Under the pieces are notes generated by a model. It was not told where the DNA came from, ran no database searches, and saw only the letters and a program-made list of their open reading frames with translations. The translations under genes were made by a program, and so were the position numbers. A DNA stretch of 64,000 bases from Chionis minor (lineage: Eukaryota; Chordata; Aves; Charadriiformes; Chionididae). Every line of letters starts with the position of its first letter. Position 1 is the first letter of the stretch. The stretch covers positions 269,339 to 333,338 of the forward strand of contig VZSF01006852.1 of NCBI GenBank assembly GCA_013398295.1, in the 5' to 3' direction. Of this stretch, positions 26,006 through 39,300 are shown piece after piece.

Positions 26006-27880
26006 GTATACCTGGGGACTTCAGAAGTAAATTGTCATGAACTTTAATGAGTTTCCATGTCCTATGTCTTATGTTCCCTGCTTTATAGCTACAGTTCTTT
26101 TCTATATACTTTATAAGCTCTACTAGGGCACTCTAATTTTTTATAGAGTACTACAATTCTCCCTTGATGAACTTACCATACAGGAATAAACTTAATATAT
26201 TCTATGCTCCAAAAAGTAATCTGAATTTTGACCTCTTTTTCCATAAAATATAGAATTCTCTTGAGAAATTGATTTTTATGAAGAAGTGCTGATGTGTCCA
26301 CTCTTCCTTCCCCCTTTTTTTTTTGACAGAAAAATACAAAAGCAAAACAGCCAGCTCAGCCAGGTTAAAGGGCAGGGGAGATAAGTTTTCAAATTCTTAA
26401 ATATTTTCCGTGTTTTTCTTTTTTCCATTTTTAGTTTTCTAGTCCAATTTTTCATCCTTTTTTTTTTTTNTATGCAACCCTGACCAACTCCGGAAGAAGC
26501 AAAAGAAAAAAAAAAGGCTGGGATAGTTTTCCATAGGGAAAGCAAAACTTCTGTTCTACTTTATACTTTGACAAAAGACAGAATAAAAAGGACTATGTAC
26601 AAAAGATACAGGAGCTCACCAAGAGAATCAGACTGGGGAATCTAAGAAGAAAAAGAGATTTGTAAAGTCAGAATTACTCAGATGCAAGGAACTCTTATGT
26701 CTCTTCTCAGAAATAACTGCATTGCAGCGGTGAAGGCAGAGGAGTGGAATGCACTGGGGTCCTGGTCTCATCTTGCAGACTAAGATGGGAGGAGAAGGGA
26801 GCACTTTGAATTCCTTCCAGATGGAGACAAACTTCTCAGTGCTCCAGAGGGGCTCAAGGCTAGCAAGAGGACAGGAATCCACCCTGAACCCACCCTCGAA
26901 GAATAAATACCAGTGGTTACACTTGCAGAGTAGCTTTCCCTGGAAGGGGGCTCTAAAACTACGACACGGTAACATCTCAGTGGCAACCAGAGCCATCCTG
27001 ACCTAGGTTATTGAAGCAAAAACTCTTTCCATGAACTTGCCAACTTTAGCAATGCAAGCAGCTTCTGAACCTCACTCCTTAAAGCCTTGGCTGTTACAAA
27101 GCCACCAACAAAATTCCCATAGATTTCAGCAAATACAAAATTTCACTCGCTGTGCATTTGTGCTGTACTACTGTGAACAAAAGCTCTACGAGCACATCCA
27201 GGCGAAAAGAACCCAGTTCCTTTCTGTTGTCCTTGGTTCTGCATCTGGCAGGGATGAAAACCAGGGTTTAACTGGTTAAGGGGGAACCACATGCCATGTG
27301 ATGAAATATACCCTGGCAAGGTAGTGTTTTTGCATACCTGCTCTTCAGCTGAGGCGACACAAAGCTGATAGAAAGCTAAGAGTGACACTGCTGAGCTTCC
27401 AGTAATCAAAGTGCTTGAAGGGCATGCGAATGAAAGAAGGTGGTGTTCCCAATTTTTTCATGCCTAGCACATACAAGGAGCTCTCCATCTTCACCCAGTG
27501 CCATCAGGAAGAGGCTCTCCAGAATTTATTGGACCAGCTCTCTTGTACATCAGCTGGGAATCAAACTGCTTTTGCTTGCGCTTCTTAATTTTAAAGGAGC
27601 AGCGTACTGTTTATACATTAACTTTGTGTGTGCCTGTGTCTGCGTGTAAATCACTGTGGAAAAGCTTAGTGTAAAGCTGAGGATAATAATTTGAATATTA
27701 GGCAATAGAAGCAAAAAACCCAACTCAATTCCTTCACTTCACCGAAGTTACAGAAAAGCATGACAAGGAGCAAAATCCAAAGCCATGCTCAACCTTGGTT
27801 GCGGAAGGCTGGCTCTGAACTGGCAGTGGACATCACAGCAGACAAGCCATGAGCCTAAGCCAAAGTCTAAAGAGTTAAAA
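26006..27880. other. Intergenic, no gene seen; second single N at 26470
   Basis: AT-rich unique DNA. A run of T ends in a single N at 26470, a second likely contig join. The piece between the two Ns is thus a 2717-bp contig, of which 2253 bp repeat its left neighbour. The open frames here look like chance. Confidence 0.6.
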
Positions 27881-27889
27881 GGTCAGGAA

Positions 27890-28215
27890 GGTAAAGAGAA
27901 TCAAGGCCAGTGCAAGCTTTACAAGTCTGTGAAAGAATTTTAAAGCCATATGCTGCTTAACAGGCACCAGGGTAGAGGGAACGTGAGACTGGAGAAATAT
28001 GATCTGCAGATCAAGTCCTAGTAACAATTCTGGCAGCAGCAACATTCAAAACCATCTGCAGCCAGTTTAGCAAACAATCTGGAACACCACCAGGAACAAA
28101 TTAAAATAGTCAATCCTGGAAGTCATGAAAGCCTGTATGAACAAGAGCCTGAGCAAATGAAATGGTGTTTTCTTGAGAATATCTTGCAATATTCTGAAAA
28201 ACATCAAAAGAATTT
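27890..28215 (-). mobile_element. Ancient LINE reverse-transcriptase relic (L2/CR1-like)
   Basis: On the minus strand the translation ends with LLFIQAFMTSRIDYFNLFLV, which matches the motif just after the polymerase core of L2- and CR1-type LINEs (helix, then TSRLDYCN-like block). Further along the minus strand, in shifting frames with stops, are pieces resembling the following conserved block of these ORF2 proteins. The copy is heavily decayed. The exact clade (L2, L3 or old CR1) cannot be settled by eye. Confidence 0.65.
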
Positions 28216-30059
28216 TTTTGCCCATTCTTTCATGTGAAGACAAAATGCTGAAAGGAGAGTCATATGGGTTAGCGGAGAGAAACGCGTTTCGGCACTGGCG
28301 CTCCAAAGCAATCAAAATGCCACAGATTTCACTGGCAGCAATATTAATACAAGTCAGGAAGAGCCCTCCTGTACACTGCAGGGCCTCAGACCCGGATATT
28401 CCACTACACTTTGCACCACATGTTGAGTGCAGGAGCTGGGAAGCAAGTGTGCTGCGAAATCCCACGGAGAGGGGTGTGGGTGAGAAAACTGGCTAGCATA
28501 TGTGGTGCTCCGACATAGAGCAACTGAACTCACTACACGGATCTCATTGTGCAGCACCTCCCCCAGCAAGCGAAAAAAAAGTTGTGCATGTGTGTAAGAG
28601 GTTAGGAGTTTGGGATGCAGTGCCAACAGGAAACGGAAAGGGGGAGAGAAGTAGAAAACCAGACGGTTGTAGAAACTGCAAGGAAACACACCTCCATTAA
28701 TGCTACCCAGCGAGAAGCGCTGCCTGGTCAATTGTCTGGGGTGGCAAATAGTCAGAGAAGAACATGAGAGAAAGTGTCTTCGCAAAGACCCACACACTGG
28801 ACACAGCACAGTCAGGGATCTCTGTTGCGGACTAGATTAACTCTTTTTGGGGGACTTCTGTCTGCCAAGTTTCACTCCAGGCATGAGCAGCAGCTCCCAC
28901 TCCCGCTGCTTTAGCAGCGTCCCCACGCTTCACTCCAGCAGCAGGGACAAAGCCCTTCCCACTTACCACTCCAGCTCACCCTCCTTTACACCTGGGGAAA
29001 GAGGGGAAAGTTTTCAGTTGTGTGTTCGTATGGATTTTTTTAATCAAAAGGAAAGCTGAGTTCAATCCAAATTCCTGGCACTTCAGATTCTTGCCGGTTT
29101 AGCTGAATATGAGGAGCTCTGGGAGAGCTCTTCTCACAGAGCAGTTTGACCCACCAGCACAGATGGAGTTGCAGAACAGACGATCAGGGCCAGGTTCTCC
29201 CTCAGACACTGCAGGGTGCGAACAGGCAAGTTTCATGCAGTGTCTACGGAAAGGAACATTAGCATGATATTAGGGGTTTTTTTGAGCAGCCAGGAGGACA
29301 ATGTGAGAACAAAAAATTAACTTTGGATTAATCCTGCTGTGACTCTCTTGTTTTAGTCACTCTCCTCTCAATTTTGTTACTCTGGAATTAATAGATATTA
29401 AAGCAGAATTTTTCCCAGTTTAATTGCAGATATAAGTCGGATCTTCTTTGCCTTTGACTGGCAAGGGTGAGATTGAACCCTTGGTCCTGGTCCTGAGGAG
29501 GGGTTGTGGTCAGGGGTTGTTGTCACGGTAGGAGACCTGCGATAGACCTGGCTCATTCCCGAGCCTGGCTACTCCTTTACTTTGACCAGGAGAAGGCTGT
29601 TAAGCTCACAGCACAGCCAGGGCCGGTCTTGCACCCAGCTGTGAGGAGCCACACAGCTCGCACTGGGTGAGTGTTTCATTGCCTTTTCGTCTTTGTTGGT
29701 TATGTCATGGCCATTCTTTATCTAACCCTGAATCTGCAGTCAGAACAAAATAAAATAAAATAAAATAGTGATTTATATCCAAGAAAGTGTTTTCTGACAG
29801 ACTGGGGTAGAGGAGGGGAAGCAAAGCAGGCACCTATAAAACACTACTTCAATTTGTGTATCAAGACTTTTATTAGCAAAGCCGATGGCAGGCGGCACTC
29901 CGGGCTGATGAAGTTCACAATAAAAAACCCATAGAGACTGTTCTCTGGCTTTTTAATTGTCCTTTCTAAATCACCCATGGTATGGATTTTGGAATTAAGT
30001 GGTTTAATAGCTGACTCAACCGAATGGTTTTGATGACGGTTTTATTCAAATGAAGGACA
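28216..30059. other. Intergenic, left flank of CpG-rich block
   Basis: Mixed composition with no recognisable gene. A short (AAAAT)n run lies at 29745-29766. The open frames on the minus strand at 28354-28809 show no domain. Confidence 0.55.
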
Positions 30060-30302
30060 AGCTGCGCCTGCGGTGCGAGTGACGGAGAGGCTGGGGAGGG
30101 AGAGGCGGCCTCCCTGGCGGCGGCAGCGGCACCGATGGAGATGGGAACGCCGGGGTGCCAGGAAGCATTTGTGCCCCCACGCAGAGCCCGGCGTCCCCCC
30201 AGAGCCAGGGTAGCTGCCAGGGTCCGGGCGAGCACAGGAGGCGGCGGGCAGGAGCTGAGGAGTGGGGAGGGGGATCGCCTTCGCCATCCCCGGAGGACGC
30301 AG
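30060..30302. promoter_or_regulatory. CpG-rich block (orphan CpG island candidate)
   Basis: I counted 22 CpG dinucleotides in 240 bp of strongly GC-rich sequence, against rare CpGs in the surrounding AT-rich DNA. It contains GGCGGG-type Sp1-like words near 30241. No first exon of a known gene is recognisable on either side. A 178-codon minus-strand open frame (29966-30502) covers it, but a lack of stops is expected in such composition. It could be a promoter of an unannotated transcript or a distal developmental element. Confidence 0.55.
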
Positions 30303-33300
30303 AGCTGTCTGCTTTCCTTTTCCCTCGTGGATAGAAGGAGCAGGGTGGAAGGCTGTGGGATTCCAGGGGACAGGTAGCTACCCAAGCCCCATGGCAGGCG
30401 AGCAGGGTTCATACCGATGTGGGGGGGAGAGTTTGGTGAGCCAGGCAAGGGGGAGGTGAAAGCTGCAGCTCTCTGAGGCTCTGAAACAAGAAGATTGCTC
30501 AATCCTACCTAGCAAGAGACCAAAGACAGGTTTAGAAATAGAAGGGAAGTCCTGTATTCACCCTCATTTGTATCCTAGCTCCTCATTTCATGCCCCAAAC
30601 TTCAGCACATCCCCGTGTCTCACTACAGCACGGCTAATGATGTGGCACCACCAGCCCACGCGCGCTGAGGTTGATACCGGAGCAGGCACAGAGGGCAAGA
30701 TGTGTGCCATGAAAACACTCGGTGGAAGCCAAAGCACCAGCTCACGCACCCTCTCCCTGCCTTCCCCTCTGTGCAGCAGGAGCAGGAGAGATGCAATATT
30801 TGGCCAAAAAGGGTCACCAAAGATGGGCACCTAAATTTTGTCAAAATCTGTCTGGCTAAAGCAATATCTCATAAAATCAATAGGAAAGCCTAGACTCCTT
30901 TTAAGGCCCGCAGAAGGGGAGGCTGTTGCTCATTAGATGCCTCAACTTGCCAGAAAAAATCTGCCTTTGGAGATCTTCAAAGACCCTTGCCTCTCTTGGT
31001 CACCAGTTTAGGGAATACAAACAGAGTTTAGCAGGACTGTTTCATTAGGAACTCACAGCATAAATCTACATTTGGCAGACAGTGCCAGACCTGTTATGCC
31101 CCATCTTTTGCAAAACACTGTTTTCAATCTTTTAAAAATGTTTTATTTCTATTTATATCTATATCTATCTTTCTTTGAAAACACAGAGGACTTGGAGTCA
31201 ACCAAATAAACTTGTGAAAATAGAAATGAGCACCATTTCTCATTTTTTCTGTGAGGCTCCCAACGCACCATAATATCTAACAAGCTACAGGAAACAAACA
31301 TTTTTCCATGGCTGTTAAAACCACAGCAAATGAATTGAAGAAGTAGAAAGATAAATGTGCTTAAGCACTTTCACCCAATATCATCGTATTGCTTTGTTCT
31401 GGTCAGAAAGGCCCAAAACTTTGGAAAAATAATAAACCACAATATTTAGGTCAGATTTAGTGATTCATTAGATATACCAAGTCCTCAGGAACAAGACATA
31501 AAATAAATTGAAAAAAAAAAGGAGGAAACCATAGCTATATCTCACCATTTTTCTTGAAAAGGATGTCCTGCCCACAGCTTTCAGCACAAAATGGCCAGCA
31601 GAAAACTGGTTTTTACCACTTGTCTTTCAAGGAATATATTTTTGTATACTTTCTGTATATGTTGAGAAAGGATGAATTAACTGTAGGTGTTTTTAAGGGG
31701 GAAATGGATCACAGTGTTAGGCAGGGCTGTGCCCCAAGTAATAACCAGGAGGGAGGCTGACACACACACGCGCACATACATACAGTTTCTCACTGGCCTT
31801 AAGAGATAATTCAGGTTCTCACACTCCTGGGAGAGGGGCACCAGAAACCCCAGTAGGAAATTTGTGGACAAATAAAGCGACACCCAAAAATATGCAACTG
31901 GGTGACTGCAACAGGTACATTCTGTGTTCATAGACACACGTCATGAATCTTGGATGAAACTCTGAGGATGAATGTAAAAATTTATTTTTTATTATACCTT
32001 ATTAGAAAAATTGTTTTATTGCTAGGAAACATTTATTGAAAGAATTTAAAATTATTGTAATTAAGTACTTATGAACCCATTGATTAAGTATCCTAATCAT
32101 ACGGTATTTTAAATGGAAAATCTGTTCTATGGAAGAAATATCCACTGTTTTCTAAAAATTTCCTAGTTTTCTGACCTCCAGAAGGCACAATTATGATTTG
32201 AGCTATTCAGAAATTTGGTATTTTGCATTAAACCACTGACTCTCCTGTGTACTGACATCCATCAGTCAAAATCATTACGTCACCATCAATCACCTGGTAA
32301 AAGAAATAATAGTGTTATTGTAACAGCACATGATCAATATCTTCTGATTTGGTGATAAATCTAATTTCAGTAAATGCCTTGCCTTCCTGACAGCAAGAGA
32401 CTATTACTCTATGAAAATATCCTGTTTCATTCAGATTATCTCTTAATTAAAGGTTTAGGACTGTTCTATTAAAAGTATAGTCAGGAAGGCAATTTCTTAT
32501 GTAAAGCTGAAGCTAACTAGATCTGTGGTAGAAATGAAAGGAAGACAGAAAATCCACTTTCCCCTGTTTCTGGCTCTAGGTGTTCTCTCCTGTTTATATG
32601 ACTCCTCACACTCCCACTCTCAACAGTGATGCTTCACACTGGCTATTGAGAAGGGCTACAGACAGATACTGACCTGTACTCATATCTCACAGCCAGATTA
32701 AAAACGGATTTTCCACCCCAATCTAACTTTATTTCAATCTAAATTAAAACTGTAAAACCCAAGAAAACATTTTTATTAACACAATGAAAGTAATATCCCA
32801 GAAGTTACTTCAGATAAAATATTTTGGAATTAATTTGGAATATTTTGGATGAGCTTAGAAACCTCGCTATTTATAACAGAAAATAGAGACAGCTTGGAAG
32901 TAAAAAGTCATTTTAGAATCAGCAACATGCTTATCAGTGTTTCTAGGCACTCTTGAAATAATATTTTTGAAGAAATTTCATTTCCATTCCTTTCTTTGAT
33001 ACTTTAAAGATTCCCCTAGTAACACAGAAGTCCTACCCCTTGAGCAGAGTAAAATCCTGCCCAGCACAAAAATCAGTGGCAAAAAAACTATTGACTGGAT
33101 GAGGCAAGTACTACTCTCCAAAAATTTGCATTTCCATCATTGTAGTCATTTCCCTGGCAGATACTTTCCAGGCTAATACCATAGCCTTTCTGTTTTCTTA
33201 AGAAATCTGTTTTGTTGTAAAATGTTCACCATAATATTACAGAGTAGAAATATTTATAAGACTAGTCTCAGTTAAAACTTAAAATGCAATTTTTTCACCA

Positions 33301-36300
33301 TAGCTCGTTCTTTCTTGGCAGGAAATCCATATAAGGCTCACAAAAAAAGAGGATTAGCTCCATGAAATTGTAATAATTTATACAAATGGAGGTATATGGA
33401 GAAGCTGCGGTTCTGAAAATTTACAGCAAGTGAAAAGATGTGGATCAAGTACCCAAACTCTCCTTCCAGATAGTGAAATGGGGGCGATTCATCATTCCAT
33501 TAGACAATTCACATGATATATCTCCAATTACTTCCAAGACATAAATGGATATAAAGCTTAGGGTACTCTGTGAGATTTCAAGACAGCTTTAATTGATTTC
33601 AGTGGGAATTGCATTTATGTATCTAAGGGGAGAATTCAGCTGTTCATATTTAAAATGCAGAATCTCAACGTACTTAAATAATGTTGCAAGAATCTGAAAG
33701 AATGGTCAGCTTAGGTTTTTCTCAAGAGACATGAGGATGCTGCAGCTTACATGGGGTATATAACAATAATTTTAAAAGATGGGCATTCACATCAACAAGG
33801 ATTTTTCAGTGCAGTGATGCGCTTCGGATGAGTCCTGCATTTCAGATGAGAAAGCATTCTTGAGTTTACGTTGGTTTCATTTCAGACAGATTTCTGAAAG
33901 AAACAGCAAGGCGTGTTGGGAGAGTTAATAGTTAGGGGCTGCTGTATATTTATATTTATTTGGAGCAGTCTGGTAGGCTGACTTGTCCTGCCTTCATGCC
34001 CCTCTGCAAGGAATGGCAATGCATACGTGGTAACCAGCATCCTTAAGGGTCAAGGGATTTCAGCCGGCTCTGGGGAGAGCACTGTGTGGCCCAGCAGTAC
34101 TGTATTGGATTCAGTTGCACAACGAAGAACCTGCATCACCTTCCATTCAAAATACTCTCCCCACTTTTTTTTCAGCCAGAGAGATTAACACTTTTTAGCA
34201 TATGCATTTGTGCATTTTATTCTCAGCAGATGCCAAGGCAATGGGCACCAGGACAGCAAGCAGTAGTTTTTATTTCCTGCTGAAATGTTTTTCTTAGTGC
34301 AATGTAATGTCAGTAGAATTACTCATTTATGTCACTATGGTTAGTGTCTATTGGACATTAACTGAAGCAAGTGCACCCTGTTTAATTTTAGGTTTGCCAA
34401 AGAACTTTATTTCATGCTGTATTCTCCTTGCAAGAAAATCCAAGCAATATTTTAGAGGCAAAGCTTGCCTGTCCCATTTTGCCCTCTTGCATCTGGTTGC
34501 TTGACTCTCTTTAGCTCACTGCTGTCTCGCAAAATCTCCTTTGGGCAGTGGTAGCATAGTTAAAGGCTCAAAGATTTATGACTTCAATTGTTTAGCTCGC
34601 TGGCAATAATGCATCATGACAGAAGCAATTGTTGGAACAGGCAGCTATGATACCATTCTTTTATGAAAAACTGTAGCTTGAGATAAGGAAGGCAAAAGGA
34701 GTCTCTTGTGAATATTATTATCCTCTGGAAATTATCCCAAAAAGATTTGCAGTTTCTCTATAGACTATGGCTAGAGTTCATTGATCTACAGACTATCATC
34801 CTGAATAGCAGATTAAAAACAGATGGCCATAGATCTGCTCTTGGCTACAAATCTCAAAAGAAATGAGAGGGAGTACAGTGGTGACTGACCACAAATGAAA
34901 GCATAGAAGGGATTCTCCTTTCTTTCCCCTTTAATTCCCTGTTCGGTTCCTCTGTAGTTTTATACAAAGTCCCTTGCAGTTAGAACTCAAATGATATCAA
35001 CACAGAGAAGGTATGGAAAGTATACCGAAGTAGATCAAAATTATACAAAAATATGCTAAAAATACACTACAAAGTCTTTTATGTGGGGTCTTTGTTAAGT
35101 TATTGTTCTGGAGAAGTGCATCGTCAGTGAAAAGAGTCTTTGTATATAAACTGACCTGAACTGATGGTAATCCATTTGCTTTAGTGGCTTGAGTCAAGTG
35201 AAGAGTAGCTATAAATTGTGTGTCCTCATAAAAGTGATAAATATATACTACAAGGTAAGGCAAGACAGAGAGTGAACCTCTGAGTATTTTAACTGTCATG
35301 TCAAAATCCTTGTTTTCATTTAGCATATGCAGATATGCAGATTTGTTAATGTAATGTTGCTCCTTACGCACCTAAGTGCAGTCTCACAGACCAAGATTTT
35401 GCATCTTCTTTTTTCAGAGTATTTAATTCCATTTATTGTGTACTAGCACTCAATTTTGAGTAATATTTTCCTTTTTCTCTGCTCTGAATTAACTGAAATG
35501 GTGAGCTGAATTTCCAAAATTTTAGTTTATTTTTTTATTTATTAATTTAAAATCCAGAAAAATTGAAGCAATCTGTTTCAGCAATCTATCTAGTGTTCTT
35601 TTATTCTGAACTCATAAACACCATTCTAACAACATAAAAATACCTCAACTTAAGATTGTAAAAAAAAAAAAAAAAGACTGTAAAAATTCTAAGTTTCCAG
35701 TTATCATTTTAGATATTTAGTTTGGATTTTAAGTTATATTAAAATGTTCACTACATATAATACAATATTAAATGTATTTGGGTAGGATACTACATTAAAT
35801 CACTTGAAGAAGCAATAAATCTTGTTTTTACTTTTTTTCATGGTAGGTTTTCTCAAAATCAATAGATCAGGCATTTTGAAAATAATGAAACTGCACTTTT
35901 ATGAGGAAGCTGTTCTATAAAATTGTTTTCAGGTGGTGCTACTCTCAGATAGCAAGTCACGAGTCAGTGCAATTCCCATACAGTTTGTTATTCAGTTTTA
36001 GTTCAGCTTTTTATAAGCATTTTCAAACACAAGCACAAAGAGTTTTCAGAAGGGGTCTAGTCAATACTACCAAATTAATGGAATCAATAATATTACTTGT
36101 ATAATAATGCACAAATTGCATAATCAATATTATTGCTATGAGTATCTACTGTAAATGGTCAGGACAATCAAATGACATTGTTTCTGTTCTTAAATTAAGA
36201 GTATTTTTATTTTTCATTTCATTCTTGGAAATAGCATCCAGGCATAGCTGTGCATACTTCAAACTCACTATCAGTGAAGTAGAGCATCTGTACAGGTCTC

Positions 36301-39300
36301 TTGTTCAAATGTTAGCAACAATTAGATGCAAAATATTAATCAAAATTCATCTTTTTTTCAATATTGACTGTCCATAAAATACATGGATTAATTAACTGGG
36401 TTTCCTGTCTATCATGGTTGGAACATGAGAAAAATAAAAATGAAACCATCTCAGCTGAGTTAATGTTCATGAAACAGCATCAAAGTATTGGAAGGTGTAA
36501 GCCCTTCACAATCTGCCTGTGTTACCATCTCCTGGAATGGGTAACAACTTGGAAACACAACACTGCAGAAGTTCTGGTCAAGACAGTTCCATGTTCTGAA
36601 TTAAAATCTGGATCTCCTAAGCAGCTGAAACATCATATGCAACTCAGACTGAGCCTTTGGGAGGATGTTAAGGATTTTCAGCCGAACAGCCACTGAGGTT
36701 CTTGCCTCCCATAAATTAAACTTACTTTTCCCCAGTAGATTATAATTTCATTTACATCATTGTTATGATCCTCCAAAATGGAAGGATTTAATTCTCATTT
36801 ACATCAGGATAAATTGTCAATTTTCTATCAAAAGGTTTTCCCCTGTGAAAAATGATTTTGCAATTACCATGAAAGTTTTACTAAAAGAATTCAAGAATGT
36901 TGATCCTTTTAATTAATGGTACAAAAATTCAAATGGAAAATCTAAATATCTTTCCTGTCACCTGCGGACAAAAAGCACTTTACTTTCATGTTTTAGGCAC
37001 CAAAGCAATATAACTAGTGGAAGAAGGTTTTTTTTTAAATTAAAACAGCTTCTTTCCCCTGCCCAATCTATCCTAAAAGAATGAAAACAAAGGTTTTTTT
37101 CAGAATAAAATGTAAGAACTAATTTGTTTTGACATACTTATCCTCTCTTTAACCATCTCTGTTTTATAAGGTTGCTGTGTAGTGTCAGAATTCACCTTCT
37201 AGGCAGGGCAGGGAATATCTTAGGCATGTCAACTCTTCTTCAGGGGTCAATCCGTGAATCCAGTACTTCTTCAATGATATTTTTTGATGACCAATGAACT
37301 GATCCCTGGTGTCTCAGGGATGCTCTGCCTTTTCTGCCACTGCAAGGACCAGCTGTCCTCAAATGCCAGATTGGTGAAGGTGACACCATTGCCTTTATTC
37401 CAGATGTGACTCCACAAAATCATTTTGAAAAATTCTTACAATTCAGAAAAAAATTACCTCACATAATGAATTTTCTCTATTTTCTCTCCTTTGTGACTGA
37501 GTTTTTATGTGAGTTACACTAACAAAACTTTTCAAGGACACCGGTTGGAGAGGATCTTTAATAGATATATCAGTTTCAAGGTTATAATCCAATATGTCAC
37601 ATAGTTTTTGGAAAATAAAAGGAGACTAGGAGACTGCCTCTTTTCTGGAGTATTGCTTAGCACATGTGTATGTGAAAGTTACTACTTACAAGGCACTATG
37701 TTGAGCTCTCAAAAACCATGGGCTCCTCCAAAATACGGAGATAAGTGTTTGCATATTTAGGAAATGGTGAGCAATTTGAAGTAATATGTATAGAGGATCT
37801 AACTGGTTTGGTTCACTAAGTTTGTGCAAAGAATGCTAATTCTGATCTGTTCATTCTGTAACAAAATAAATTCTCTTTTTATCCTCATAAGCTAAGTTAG
37901 GTCTTCAAGTCTAGGGACGTAAGCAAAGAGGTCACCCATGCTGGCTGGACAGATTTTGGAAAATGGGAATTCATAATCCATTGATTCCTCTGAAGTTCAG
38001 TCCTTCAACACAAAACATTAGACAATTTGGAGTTCAGCTACACAGTTTTGAACTCCGTGGAGGAGCTGGACAACAATGAAAGTCTTTCATTAAAGCAAAT
38101 GTCAGCCAAGTTTGCAATGCCTCTTTGATTAGCAAAAATGGCTTTGCATGTTGTGCCTTAGTGTGCTTCCTCAAGGCCCCATTTCCCTAATTTTCTAAAC
38201 ATGGGGTTATTAACTCTTCACGTACTCGACTCGTTGTCACTGGTGCAGTAATGAGCACTCTTCCTCTCTGGCTGCGCTGGTTACCAGATGCAAAAAGCAT
38301 TCATGACTCTCAACTGCCGAGGCAAATTCTTTGTTATCCATTCTCCTTTGTTATAACTTTTTCTTGTCCATTTGACATAGTATCATCCTGCAAAGGAAAG
38401 ACTAATCCCATATCATGCCTAGTACTGTATTTCTGTGAAAGCTTTTACCCATTTGTATTTTGAGGCTCAGGTAGGGCAGCACATGAAATTCACACAGAGA
38501 CTTCAGGTATGATTCTGAATACTCCCCCCAAACCTCCAGACCTTCCTGATCTAGTGTCTGGCTCACACTATCGTTGGTCCAGTGGTTAAGAATTGTTTTG
38601 AACAAAAAACCCCTCTTAAATATCCCAGAATCAAATCCTGAAGTGTTTATTATGTGAACAATGAATAGGAACAATGAACCAAAACATCCTGCTGGTAATA
38701 TCACTGTTGTATTGCCATATTTTTGAGGACAGACACTATTTTTCTCTAATTTACAATGTCTTACACCCCGCAAAGGCAGGCCACTGTTCAGCCAAGAGTG
38801 GCAAGGAAGGTTAACTAGCAGTTCCTGTCTCCAGAGATCAGTTGATGGCATTGATTAGGCTGTTGTATAAAGAAGGAAATGAGGAAGCCACATTAATTTT
38901 AGTTTTGTTGAATACCCATCACTGTGAAGGGTCAAAGAAAAATGAATGCCTAATGAAAACGAGTGGAAACACTGGAAAGGATAATTATTCACAAAGATCA
39001 GAATGAAAAAACTACAAAGGAGCTTAGTATTTTTGTGTGCGAATGGTGTTACAGACTACTAAGTCTAGGGAGGAGTGAGATGTATTCAGACTACCTATTT
39101 TGGTCAATAATGCAGACATGGATGCTTAGAACTACACCTACCTTCAAAAAAATTGATGGGAGAATCAGTCTTAGTAGCCAGAGCCAGTAAGTCATAGCTA
39201 TATATACATTCAATAGCAATGACATGCTGGGAAATATAAACTGTCTGCATAGGGCTCCTGTGTCATTCCATAGACTTCCCAGGGAGCCAGACAACCTTTG

